In this document: positions 25,512 to 32,398 of the stretch, one piece after another
How positions within the stretch are numbered: the stretch's first letter is position 1
How the letters are laid out: each line of letters opens with the position of its first letter
Origin: Curtobacterium sp. MCJR17_020
GTDB lineage: Bacteria > Actinomycetota > Actinomycetes > Actinomycetales > Microbacteriaceae
DNA: 64,000 nucleotides
Direction: 5' to 3'
Assembly: GCF_003234365.2 (NCBI RefSeq)
Contig: NZ_CP126260.1
Coordinates: 3,819,235-3,883,234 of the forward strand
The notes under the pieces: generated by a model
Seen by the model: only the letters and a program-made list of their open reading frames with translations
Database searches by the model: none
What the model was told of the DNA's origin: nothing
Made by a program: the position numbers and the translations under genes

Positions 25512-26392
25512 GAGGGACGCACCGCCTCGACGCGACCGACGGCCAGGCAGGCCACGAGCGGCACCAGGCACACGGCGATCAGCGCCACCCACCCGAGCGG
25601 GTCGAGGTCGATGTTCGAGGTCAGCTGGTAGTGCCCGTTCTTCGTGAGCTCGTGGATGACGACCCGACCGACCTCGCCATCGACCAGGTGCACGGTGTTG
25701 CCGCCGTGGGCGTCGATGCGCACCGGGAAGATGCCGGACGAGATGACGGTGGCCTCGACGCCCGTCGGGCTCGAGGTGTTCGTGATGGTCGTCACGTTGA
25801 CGAACGGCTTGAGCACGAACGCGGCGTACGAGACCGTCAGGGCGGAGCCGGCGATCCGGAGGCAGGTGCGTGTCACCCGGTCCGTGAAGGCACTGGTCAG
25901 GGTCAGGATCAGGAGCGTGCCGATGAGCAGGATCGGGGCGGCGCGGAACAACCAGCCGAGGTGCGGGACCAGGAGCGCCGGGGTACCGATCACGTCGGCC
26001 TGCGACAGCGTCCACGGGTCGACCGCGCCGTTCACGTCGCCGCGGGTGTGCAGGCCGCCGTCGGCGTCGATCGCGACGATGCGGTGCGTGTAGACGACGT
26101 CCGGGTTGGCGGACGTCTCGAACGAGACGACGTCGCCGACGGCCAAGGTGGTGACGTCGACCGGCAGGTCGAGCACGAGGGTGCCGACCGGGGCTGCTTC
26201 ACCCATCGAGGGCGTCTCGACGACGAACCAGCGGCCGCCGGCGGACAGGAACAGGACGGCGGCGGTGAGCAGCAGCGCGGCGACCAGGGCGAGCAACCAG
26301 GCGAGGACGGTCTCGGAGCGGGTGACCGCACGACCGCGGAGGACCGGACGGTCGAGCGTGCCGCTGAGCGGGATCGCTGCGGTCTGGCTCAT
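25508..26392 (-). CDS. Signal peptidase I, archaeal/SipW type
   Basis: 294 residues. After an N-terminal membrane helix (about 28-50) comes VETPSMGEAAPVGTLVLDLP with the catalytic Ser. The partner region YTHRIVAIDADGG and TRGDVNGAVDP has His and Asp instead of the bacterial Lys, as in ER/archaeal and SipW-type enzymes. A second half with further membrane segments (about 140-185 and 265-285) is longer than usual for SipW, and a beta-rich extracellular stretch lies between. It is flanked by a TasA-like protein and a LamG protein, its likely substrates. Confidence 0.83.
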   Translation of the reverse strand: MSQTAAIPLSGTLDRPVLRGRAVTRSETVLAWLLALVAALLLTAAVLFLSAGGRWFVVETPSMGEAAPVGTLVLDLPVDVTTLAVGDVVSFETSANPDVVYTHRIVAIDADGGLHTRGDVNGAVDPWTLSQADVIGTPALLVPHLGWLFRAAPILLIGTLLILTLTSAFTDRVTRTCLRIAGSALTVSYAAFVLKPFVNVTTITNTSSPTGVEATVISSGIFPVRIDAHGGNTVHLVDGEVGRVVIHELTKNGHYQLTSNIDLDPLGWVALIAVCLVPLVACLAVGRVEAVRPS

Positions 26393-26544
26393 GTCGTGCT
26401 CCTCCGGCTCGGTGGTGTGCGGCTACTGCGCTTGGTGGAACGGGGGTGGCGACGCTCGGCCGGAGGGGGGTCGGTCGAGCGTCGCCGGTCTGGGGTCACG
26501 GGACGTCCCGGGACGGCTGGGGGGGGAGCCGGCCCGGAGCGGGA

Positions 26545-27210
26545 TCAGGCCGTGAACGTCCAGGTCATGGGGACCGAGGCCGCGAGGCCCTGGTAGGTGT
26601 TGCCCGCCGAGGAGTCGAGGGTCACCGCGAAGTTGAACGGCGTCGAGGCGCCGGCGGCCGGAGCTGCGGGCATCGTGAAGGCCGACGCTGCTGCGCCCTT
26701 GAAGCTGGCGAGCGTGCCGCTGAAGACCGTGGTCGACCCCGAGGTGATGACGAGGTTCATCTTGGCGCAGAGGTCGGTCGCGGTGCCGTTGGCCGAGCCG
26801 TTCGCCGACTGGGTGCAGGTGGTGCCCGGGGTCAGCGTGAAGGTGCTGGCGGCCGCGGTGCCGGTGTTCTTGATCGAGATCGCGGTGTTCACCGTGTTGC
26901 CCGGCGTCATCGTCGTGCTGCCGCCGAACTTGTTGATCGTCGAGCAGGTCGCGGAGTTCGTCGAGACCGAACCGCCGTCGGTGCTGAGGCAGGTGACGGT
27001 CGCGCCGGCGTTCTGCTCCTGCATGATCAGCGTGCCGCTGGCGGCGGTGTTGCTGCTGTTCGTGATGCTCGCCGCGAACCCGGACAGGGTGCCGGTGAGC
27101 GAGAGGGAGAGGAGCACGGCGGCGAAGATGCCGGCGAGGAGCGCCACGGGGGCGAAACGGATCCGCTTCAGCGCGGAGGTGCGGAGCTTGGTGGACACGG
27201 TGTACCTCAT
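26545..27210 (-). CDS. TasA/camelysin-like SipW-dependent secreted protein
   Basis: 221 residues from ATG 27210. A long signal segment (about 15-45: FAPVALLAGIFAAVLLSLSL then TGTLSGFAAS) is followed by SITNSSNTAASGTL, the typical mature start of SipW-processed TasA-like proteins. The body is Thr/Ser/Asn/Gly-rich beta-sandwich sequence with four Cys. In Bacillus such proteins make biofilm fibres. Here an extracellular matrix or surface layer role is an inference from the adjacent SipW-type peptidase. A MarR-like gene is divergent. Confidence 0.72.
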   Translation of the reverse strand: MRYTVSTKLRTSALKRIRFAPVALLAGIFAAVLLSLSLTGTLSGFAASITNSSNTAASGTLIMQEQNAGATVTCLSTDGGSVSTNSATCSTINKFGGSTTMTPGNTVNTAISIKNTGTAAASTFTLTPGTTCTQSANGSANGTATDLCAKMNLVITSGSTTVFSGTLASFKGAAASAFTMPAAPAAGASTPFNFAVTLDSSAGNTYQGLAASVPMTWTFTA

Positions 27211-27237
27211 CGGTTCGGTGGTTCGCAGTGGTTGGGG

Positions 27238-27296
27238 GAAGCAAGTCATTCGGGCTGATTTGCTTCAATCATTAAGATAGTCATTGCTTGACCAAG
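27238..27296. promoter_or_regulatory. Candidate MarR site region, TasA-like/marR gap
   Basis: AT-rich gap containing GAAGCAA (27238-27244) and its reverse complement TTGCTTC (27260-27266), then CATTGCTTG and CTTGACCAAG (27287-27296). Several CAAG/CTTG half-sites suggest control by the adjacent MarR protein. The exact operator is not certain. Confidence 0.4.
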
Positions 27297-27371
27297 TTAG
27301 CCACTCGCGTACCTACCCCAGTGCGGGGGACGCTCCTGTCCCCCTGGTTCCCGACATGGAAGGATTCCCCC

Positions 27372-27830
27372 GTGACCCCCGTGACCCCCGCCGCACCCGA
27401 TGACGACGCCGCCGACCTGATGGCCGCGTTCACCGCTGTCGTGCGCGCGAACGCGAGCCTGGTGAACCAGCTCAGCGCCCGAGCCGGGGTGCACGAGAAC
27501 GCCCTGCGAGCACTCGTGCTCATCAGCGACACCGGCTACTCCACGCCGACGGAGGTCGCCGGCTACCTCGGCCTGACCTCGGGCGCGGTGACGAACATGA
27601 TCGACCGGATGAGCACCGCCGGACTCCTCGAGCGCGCACCGAACCCGAACGACCGGCGTGGGTCGTTGCTGCGGCTGCTGCCGACCGGCGACGACGTCGT
27701 CGCGGACTACCGGCAGCGCTACGCCGCCATGCTCCGGGCGGTCGACGGCGCGCACGGCGGCGAGCTGCACGAAGTGCTCAACGACCTGGCGACGAGTCTG
27801 TACCAGCAGGCCGCGGCGGCGGGGGAGTAG
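27372..27830 (+). CDS. MarR-family transcriptional regulator
   Basis: 152 residues from GTG 27372, chosen because GGAAGGA lies at 27358-27364. A TTG at 27288 is inside the candidate operator. The MarR core shows TPTEVAGYLGLTSGAVTNMI then DRMSTAGLLERA and the wing PNPNDRRGSLLRLLPTG. It is divergent from the TasA/SipW/LamG operon, which it probably controls. Confidence 0.85.
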   Translation: MTPVTPAAPDDDAADLMAAFTAVVRANASLVNQLSARAGVHENALRALVLISDTGYSTPTEVAGYLGLTSGAVTNMIDRMSTAGLLERAPNPNDRRGSLLRLLPTGDDVVADYRQRYAAMLRAVDGAHGGELHEVLNDLATSLYQQAAAAGE

Positions 27831-27859
27831 GGCGCCGAGCTCGCGTGCTCGGGTGCCCG

Positions 27860-28420
27860 TCAGACCGGCTGGAGCGCCTGCCGCTCGCCGGCGGGGAGCT
27901 CGACCCGGATGCGGTCACCCGTCCGGACGACACCGCCGGTCACGACGACGCTCATCACGCCGCCCTTCCGCACCACCGATCCGTCCTCGTCCCGCCCGAG
28001 CACCTCGCGCAACAGCCCCGGTTCGAACCCGTTGATCTGCTGGCACGGGTTCCGCAGGCCCGTCACCCGGACGCACGCCTCGTCGCCGAGGTGCAGCAGC
28101 GTGCCGGTGGGCAGACCGAGCAGGTCGACACCGCGGGTCGTGACGTTCTCGCCCATCTGGCCGGGCTCGACGCGGAACCCGGCCTCGGCGACCTCGTCGA
28201 ACACCTCGGCGTGGAGCAGGTGGACCTGCCGCAGGTTCGGCTGCGAGGGATCGCGTGCCACGCGGGAGCGGTGCTGGACGGTCGTCCCGGCGTGGGCGTC
28301 ACCCTCGATGCCCCAGCCCTCGACCAGGGTCACCTCGTCGACGACGGGCTTGCTGAACCGATGGACGCTGTCGCGGCTCACGGCGATCACGCGCGGCTGG
28401 TCGTCACGGTTGTAGGTCAT
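27860..28420 (-). CDS. MOSC-domain protein
   Basis: 186 residues. VEGWGIEGDAHAGTTVQHRS near 33-52, GQMGENVTTRGVDLLGLPTG near 87-106 and the Cys in TGLRNPCQQINGF (C near 126) are MOSC landmarks. MOSC proteins move sulfur onto substrates or cofactors, often with molybdopterin enzymes (YiiM-like). It marks the left edge of the accessory island: genes to its right change composition. Confidence 0.88.
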   Translation of the reverse strand: MTYNRDDQPRVIAVSRDSVHRFSKPVVDEVTLVEGWGIEGDAHAGTTVQHRSRVARDPSQPNLRQVHLLHAEVFDEVAEAGFRVEPGQMGENVTTRGVDLLGLPTGTLLHLGDEACVRVTGLRNPCQQINGFEPGLLREVLGRDEDGSVVRKGGVMSVVVTGGVVRTGDRIRVELPAGERQALQPV

Positions 28421-28557
28421 GGTGCGATTCTGGCGCAGGTCCGGGTCAGGCGCAGGTTCGGTGACGCGCTGCGAGAACGTCCAGACGATGTCGCCATCGG
28501 ACAGGGACAGGTTCGCCGCCGCGGATGCATCGCGTCACAAGTCCCATTGCTGGGTGT

Positions 28558-28610
28558 TTGACTCAGTTTCAGCCTCGCCTACTTTCAGGTGGTCGACCAA
28601 CTAATTGGTC
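28558..28610 (+). promoter_or_regulatory. avrD promoter with overlapping operator (motif A)
   Basis: -35 TTGACT (28558-28563), 16-bp spacer, -10 TACTTT (28580-28585). Seven bases after the -10 lies the core TCGACCAAC (28593-28601) within GGTGGTCGACCAAC. A second dyad GACCAA-CTAA-TTGGTC covers 28595-28610. The operator would overlap the transcription start, a classic repressor position. The same core recurs at 31159, 34918 and 35112. Confidence 0.7.
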
Positions 28611-28633
28611 GCCTCTTCGAAAGGCAGAGATCG

Positions 28634-29497
28634 TTGTCGCTTCTCACGCACACCGCAGCTCCAACTCCACACGCCGACCACGGCTTCGACGCCCTCCTCG
28701 GTTCAGCTCACGACCGATACCTCGGGGAAGGCCATCGCAGAGTGGGGCTCACGCTGAGCGGCTTGACGCAGACCTCAGATAGCAGCTTCTCGTCGGCTGC
28801 TCGGCTCGTCTACCCGGTCGATTGGTCGACGAAAGCAGGGTCGTCGCGGACGGCACACCTCAGCACCGTCGACGCGATGCGCATCGCAGGACGACTTCGA
28901 GACACGCTCGCTCTGGAGATTCCTGTCGTATCCCGGTACTCGGCCGAGCGCTCCCTCACAGTCCGCGCGGGTGCGCGCCCGTGGGAAGCTCTCGATGACG
29001 TACCAGTGCTGTCGGAGGTATCCCGGCCGGCCGGCAGTGACTACCTGCGGCTGCAGCACACGATCGGGTCGCTCAAGGTGGTGTCCGACTGGGAGTTGCC
29101 GAACCACACTCAATCGATCAGGGATGATTGGGAAGCGGGTCAGGCCATCGCCGTGCGGCTCAGCGCAAACGATTGCGTCGAGTGCACGTACGATCGAACA
29201 GCGGCGGTTCCATCGCCGATGTCGTTCCTTGAGGCGATGATGCTCACTGCGCAGATGGCCCAGGTGGCGCTGTACGCCGGCGATACTGCACGCCGCGAAG
29301 CAAGCGGCAACATGTGGATGCGGCGGGCGCACTTCGTTCGTCGCCGATGGGCTTTGGACCAGACCCAGCACGTCATCGCCCGGCTGGAGAACCGACGCGA
29401 ACTGTCAGTCGGTGGACGTCAGATCGGTACCGCTGAGGTACGCGCTGACGACGTGTTCGGCATTCAGGTGACCGCCTCTTTGGCTTCGGGGTCGTGA
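28634..29497 (+). CDS. AvrD-family protein (syringolide/butyrolactone-type signal synthase candidate)
   Basis: 287 residues from TTG 28634 (AAGGCAGAGA upstream). A GTG at 28589 is possible but overlaps the operator. Landmarks recalled from AvrD (Pfam family of Pseudomonas syringae avirulence protein D) are present in order: FDALLGSAHDRYLGEGHRRV, ARLVYPVDWSTKAG, AHLSTVDAMRIAGRL, LTVRAGARPW and a C-terminal helical part. AvrD makes syringolides, bicyclic lactone signals, from sugar and fatty-acyl precursors. The next two genes encode an ArpA/ScbR-type receptor and an epimerase, which strongly favours a diffusible-lactone role. The family call is from memory of motifs, not from an alignment. Confidence 0.6.
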   Translation: MSLLTHTAAPTPHADHGFDALLGSAHDRYLGEGHRRVGLTLSGLTQTSDSSFSSAARLVYPVDWSTKAGSSRTAHLSTVDAMRIAGRLRDTLALEIPVVSRYSAERSLTVRAGARPWEALDDVPVLSEVSRPAGSDYLRLQHTIGSLKVVSDWELPNHTQSIRDDWEAGQAIAVRLSANDCVECTYDRTAAVPSPMSFLEAMMLTAQMAQVALYAGDTARREASGNMWMRRAHFVRRRWALDQTQHVIARLENRRELSVGGRQIGTAEVRADDVFGIQVTASLASGS

Positions 29498-30153
29498 GGA
29501 GCACCGGCGTCGGCAAAGGTATCGGACACCAGCGCCAACAGTCGACCATGGTGCTCGTTGGAAGCGACACCGTCGACGAGAAGCGTCCACATTGTGTCCA
29601 GGGACGCCATCAGATCCTGCCGGCCAGTCCGCACGTTCGACACGAGCTGCACACCAGTGAAGGTCGCCACGACACTGGCGCCAAGCCGCTCGGGCGGCAC
29701 GGTCGTCGCCAGCTCACCAGAAGCGCCGGCAGCCGCGAACGCGTCGATCACGCCTTGGATCCACTGATCGTAGAAGTCGGAGGTTGGATCCGCGAAGACC
29801 CCTTGCTCCAGAGAAAGACGAATGCCCGCTCGGACGATGCCGTCGTCGAGAAGCAGCTGCCCGATCCCCTTCGATGCTCGGATCAGAGTGGAGAACGGGG
29901 ACTCGGGGTCGTTCAGCGCCTGCATCACCGCGAAGGTTCGAGCGTTCTGCTCTTCGATGATGGCAAGAGCGATCGCTTCCTTTGTGCGGAAGTAGAAGTA
30001 GATCAGCCCTTGACCGACGCCCGCTTCAGCGGCGATCTGGGAAAGACTGGCGGTGCCGAAACCGACGCGGTCGAAGATTGCCGCCGAGGCATCCAAGATC
30101 GCAGCTCGGCGCGCCAACGAGCGTCCCTGCTGCGGTTTCCGCTCGTCGGGCAT
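29464..30153 (-). CDS. ArpA/ScbR-type TetR regulator (butyrolactone receptor-like)
   Basis: 229 residues from ATG 30153, with AAGGAAG upstream. The HTH (FDRVGFGTASLSQIAAEAGV then GQGLIYFYFRTKEAIALAI) and the ligand domain (IVRAGIRLSLEQGVF and VVATFTGVQLVSN) follow the pattern of gamma-butyrolactone receptors, which typically carry RAGxRL and FTGVQ segments. The gene overlaps the 3' end of avrD tail-to-tail by 34 bases and is divergent from the epimerase. It is the best candidate for binding the TCG(A/C)CCAAC motif found at four places in the island. Confidence 0.78.
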   Translation of the reverse strand: MPDERKPQQGRSLARRAAILDASAAIFDRVGFGTASLSQIAAEAGVGQGLIYFYFRTKEAIALAIIEEQNARTFAVMQALNDPESPFSTLIRASKGIGQLLLDDGIVRAGIRLSLEQGVFADPTSDFYDQWIQGVIDAFAAAGASGELATTVPPERLGASVVATFTGVQLVSNVRTGRQDLMASLDTMWTLLVDGVASNEHHGRLLALVSDTFADAGAPHDPEAKEAVT

Positions 30154-30224
30154 CTGTGCTTCCTTCGGCTGCTCCATCGACACCAGGGTAACGGCCGCGC
30201 ATTCTCCGGTACTGGTGATGCGGC

Positions 30225-31100
30225 ATGAGAGTCCTGCTGACCGGCGCGAGCGGGTTCGTGGGCGGGGAACTCCGGTCAGCTCTTGAGGCCGCGGGCCACC
30301 TGGTCACGTCCGTTGGGCGGACTGCGCTCGGAGCAAGACCCTCGCACGTAGTAGCGGATCTTCGACAAGACGACCTGAGCGGCCTGTTGGCAGAGCAGGA
30401 CTTCGTCGTTCATGCCGCATCGGCTACTCAGGGCACCACGAACATGCTTTGGCAGGGCAATGTGGATGCGACGCGTCGACTGGTTGCAGCGTCCGCACGC
30501 CGGGATCTCCGAGTCGTCTACATCAGCACCACCGGGGTGTACGGGCGAAGCTTCGGACACTTCGGTGACCCAAGCCAGATGTCACGGCGCCCCACGTCAG
30601 CCCTGTCCATCGCTCGTGCCGCCGCTGAGGATGCAGTGCTGGAGGCAGGGGGGACAGTGATACGCCCGCACGTCGTGTACGGGCCCGGCGACCGCTGGGT
30701 CGTGCCACCGCTCGCGCAGTTCATGCTGCGCGAGTCGGCCTGGCTTGGCGGCCCGAACGTGAAGGTTGCCGCGATCTCCTCGCGACGGCTCGCCGCAGGA
30801 ACCGCTTCGCTCCTCGACCGCGCGACGCTCCCGCGTGTGCTGCATGCAGCCGAACCTGACCCTGTGTCAGTAGCAAACCTGGTGCGTTCTGCGTTTTACG
30901 CGAGCGGGCAACCGCTTCCGCAGCGCGTCCTGTCGATCGACGAGGCGTTCCACCGCCTTCGAAACACGGGGGTGAGCCGCAACGCCTTGTGCATGCTGGG
31001 GCGTGCGAGCTGTATGGACTCGTCGGACTTCTGGGGAAGAGGTTCGCAGCCAGGACTCCCGACACGTGCTTCGCAAGACACTGCACCGCTGTTGGAATAG
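30225..31100 (+). CDS. NAD-dependent epimerase/dehydratase, GBL-cluster type
   Basis: 291 residues. MRVLLTGASGFVGGELRSAL gives the cofactor motif (7-13), YISTTGVYG the SDR strand, and RPHVVYGPGDRWVVPPL the extended-SDR core. The usual YxxxK appears as SALSIARAAAEDAV, with the Tyr position replaced, so catalysis may differ. The C-terminal SRNALCMLGRASCMDSSDFW resembles epimerases encoded with butyrolactone synthases and receptors (for example Rhodococcus gblE). It would tailor the lactone signal. Confidence 0.72.
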   Translation: MRVLLTGASGFVGGELRSALEAAGHLVTSVGRTALGARPSHVVADLRQDDLSGLLAEQDFVVHAASATQGTTNMLWQGNVDATRRLVAASARRDLRVVYISTTGVYGRSFGHFGDPSQMSRRPTSALSIARAAAEDAVLEAGGTVIRPHVVYGPGDRWVVPPLAQFMLRESAWLGGPNVKVAAISSRRLAAGTASLLDRATLPRVLHAAEPDPVSVANLVRSAFYASGQPLPQRVLSIDEAFHRLRNTGVSRNALCMLGRASCMDSSDFWGRGSQPGLPTRASQDTAPLLE

Positions 31101-31145
31101 CTCGCGGCCCGGGCGTGACCCCTGATCCTGGCCACCCCGCAAGTC

Positions 31146-31170
31146 TATACTAGGTCTTTCGACCAACTTT
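31146..31170 (+). promoter_or_regulatory. Promoter with island motif B
   Basis: A consensus-quality -10 TATACT (31146-31151) is followed after 7 bases by TCGACCAAC (31159-31167), exactly the spacing seen at motif A. No strong -35 is visible. The transcript would start inside the motif and read a 45-codon frame at 31176. Confidence 0.55.
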
Positions 31171-31175
31171 GGGAC

Positions 31176-31313
31176 ATGTCGGGCAAGCGACAGGCAAGAG
31201 CAGCCAGCTCGAATCAGCAGCAACGCCAGCGGAGGATCGCGTCACCGCTGCCCATGTCTGCGCTGCGGTCGAGCCCACGACCGACGCCGCAGCGGCCACC
31301 GCCGCAGCACTGA
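31176..31313 (+). CDS. Possible small basic peptide or leader ORF
   Basis: A 45-codon frame beginning MSGKRQARAASSNQQQRQRR, rich in Arg, Gln and Pro, right behind promoter motif B. The ATG is only about 18 bases from the predicted start site and no strong ribosome site is present. It could be a small peptide, the 5' part of a regulatory RNA, or chance. The rest of the 31101-31339 gap between convergent genes holds nothing else recognisable. Confidence 0.25.
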   Translation: MSGKRQARAASSNQQQRQRRIASPLPMSALRSSPRPTPQRPPPQH

Positions 31314-31339
31314 TACCTACAAGCGCCGACGAGCCCGCT

Positions 31340-31705
31340 CTACCGGTGCACGACGGAAACGGGAACTCCGAAGCCGTCCGCCTTGGTCAGCACCGTCTCG
31401 ATCTTCGAGCGTTCGTCTGAGTTTCCGTAAGACACCTGCACTAGGGCCGCCGCTGCCGGGGACGAGCACGGCGTGCCGATCGAAACACTGACGTCATCAC
31501 CCTGACGCTGCAGCGTGTCGACGAGGTCAGCGTGCGACTCGATCGCGCTCTGCACCTCCGACTTCTGCGGAAGCTGGTCGCATGGCGGGTGCTCGTCGCT
31601 GTTTCCGAAGGGCAGCACGCCAAGCACGGTCGCCGCGCCGAAGGCAGCAGCGGCCAGCGCAAGGGTTCCAGCTCCGGCTATGGTGTACTTCGCGGCTCGG
31701 TTCAT
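31340..31705 (-). CDS. Small membrane-anchored protein of the bacteriocin cluster
   Basis: 121 residues. One N-terminal membrane helix (about 8-30, TIAGAGTLALAAAAFGAATV) is followed by an extracytoplasmic domain with two Cys (CDQLPQKSEV and GTPCSSPA). Its ATG overlaps the stop of the ABC ATPase by 4 bases, so it belongs to that operon. The location suggests an immunity or transport accessory. No family was recognised. Confidence 0.7.
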   Translation of the reverse strand: MNRAAKYTIAGAGTLALAAAAFGAATVLGVLPFGNSDEHPPCDQLPQKSEVQSAIESHADLVDTLQRQGDDVSVSIGTPCSSPAAAALVQVSYGNSDERSKIETVLTKADGFGVPVSVVHR

Positions 31706-32388
31706 CGTATTTCTGCTTCCTTCAGGGTGTGCGGTCGGAGGGCGCCTGCCGGTATGCCGCCCACTCGGTGGTGGTGCGTGCAGGCGGAGATCATGTCGTC
31801 GTCGTGCGTGGAGACGATGACGGTCGATCCCGCAGCCGCGAAGTCGGCGAGCAGCTGGATGATCAGCGCTCGGTTCGCGGCGTCCAAGGACGCGGTGGGC
31901 TCGTCGACGAACAGCACGTCGGCGCGTTTGTGGATGGCCCGAGCCATCGCGAGGCGCTGCTTCTCGCCGCCCGACAAGTGGCTCGCTATTTCGGTGTGCC
32001 TTCCAGAAAGACCGGTCATGGCGAGGGCCGCATCGAGGGTGCTGGCGGCGCGACGCCCTGCCGGCACTTTCGTCATTCGCATCGTCACGTTGAAAGCGAC
32101 GGTCTCGTCTTCCATGATCCCGTAGTCCTGCAGGATGAAGGCGGCGTGATCGCGCCAGAACGCCCGGCGCCGTCGTGAGGTGGCGTGTGTCATCTCGGTG
32201 CCATCGACCATCACCGATCCAGAGTCTGGGGTCAGCAGCAGCCCGAGACAGTGCAGAAGGGTTGTCTTGCCGGAACCGCTCGGCCCGACGAGGGCTGTCA
32301 TGGTGCCGGGGGCACAAGTAACGTCTTCTCCGGTGAGGACGGGCTTGCCGTTGATGTCGATGGCAACGGCGTTCGCCTGGATGAGCAC
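31702..32388 (-). CDS. ABC transporter ATP-binding protein
   Basis: 228 residues with a complete nucleotide-binding domain: Walker A GPSGSGKTT (35-43), signature LSGGEKQ (138-144), Walker B VLFVDEP (158-164) and STHDDD switch His. It belongs to the MacB/LolD-type ATPases that pair with FtsX-like permeases. It lies 10 bases after the large DUF1430-type permease gene and is coupled to the small membrane protein behind it. Role: bacteriocin export or self-immunity. Confidence 0.88.
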   Translation of the reverse strand: MLIQANAVAIDINGKPVLTGEDVTCAPGTMTALVGPSGSGKTTLLHCLGLLLTPDSGSVMVDGTEMTHATSRRRRAFWRDHAAFILQDYGIMEDETVAFNVTMRMTKVPAGRRAASTLDAALAMTGLSGRHTEIASHLSGGEKQRLAMARAIHKRADVLFVDEPTASLDAANRALIIQLLADFAAAGSTVIVSTHDDDMISACTHHHRVGGIPAGALRPHTLKEAEIR

Positions 32389-32398
32389 GGCGTCTCCT

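Noticed and set aside
30178..30217. A fifth copy of the island motif between the TetR gene and the epimerase
   Set aside because: TCGACACCAG only loosely resembles the core, and the CACCAG/CTGGTG pair is short and widely spaced; not strong enough to claim autoregulation.
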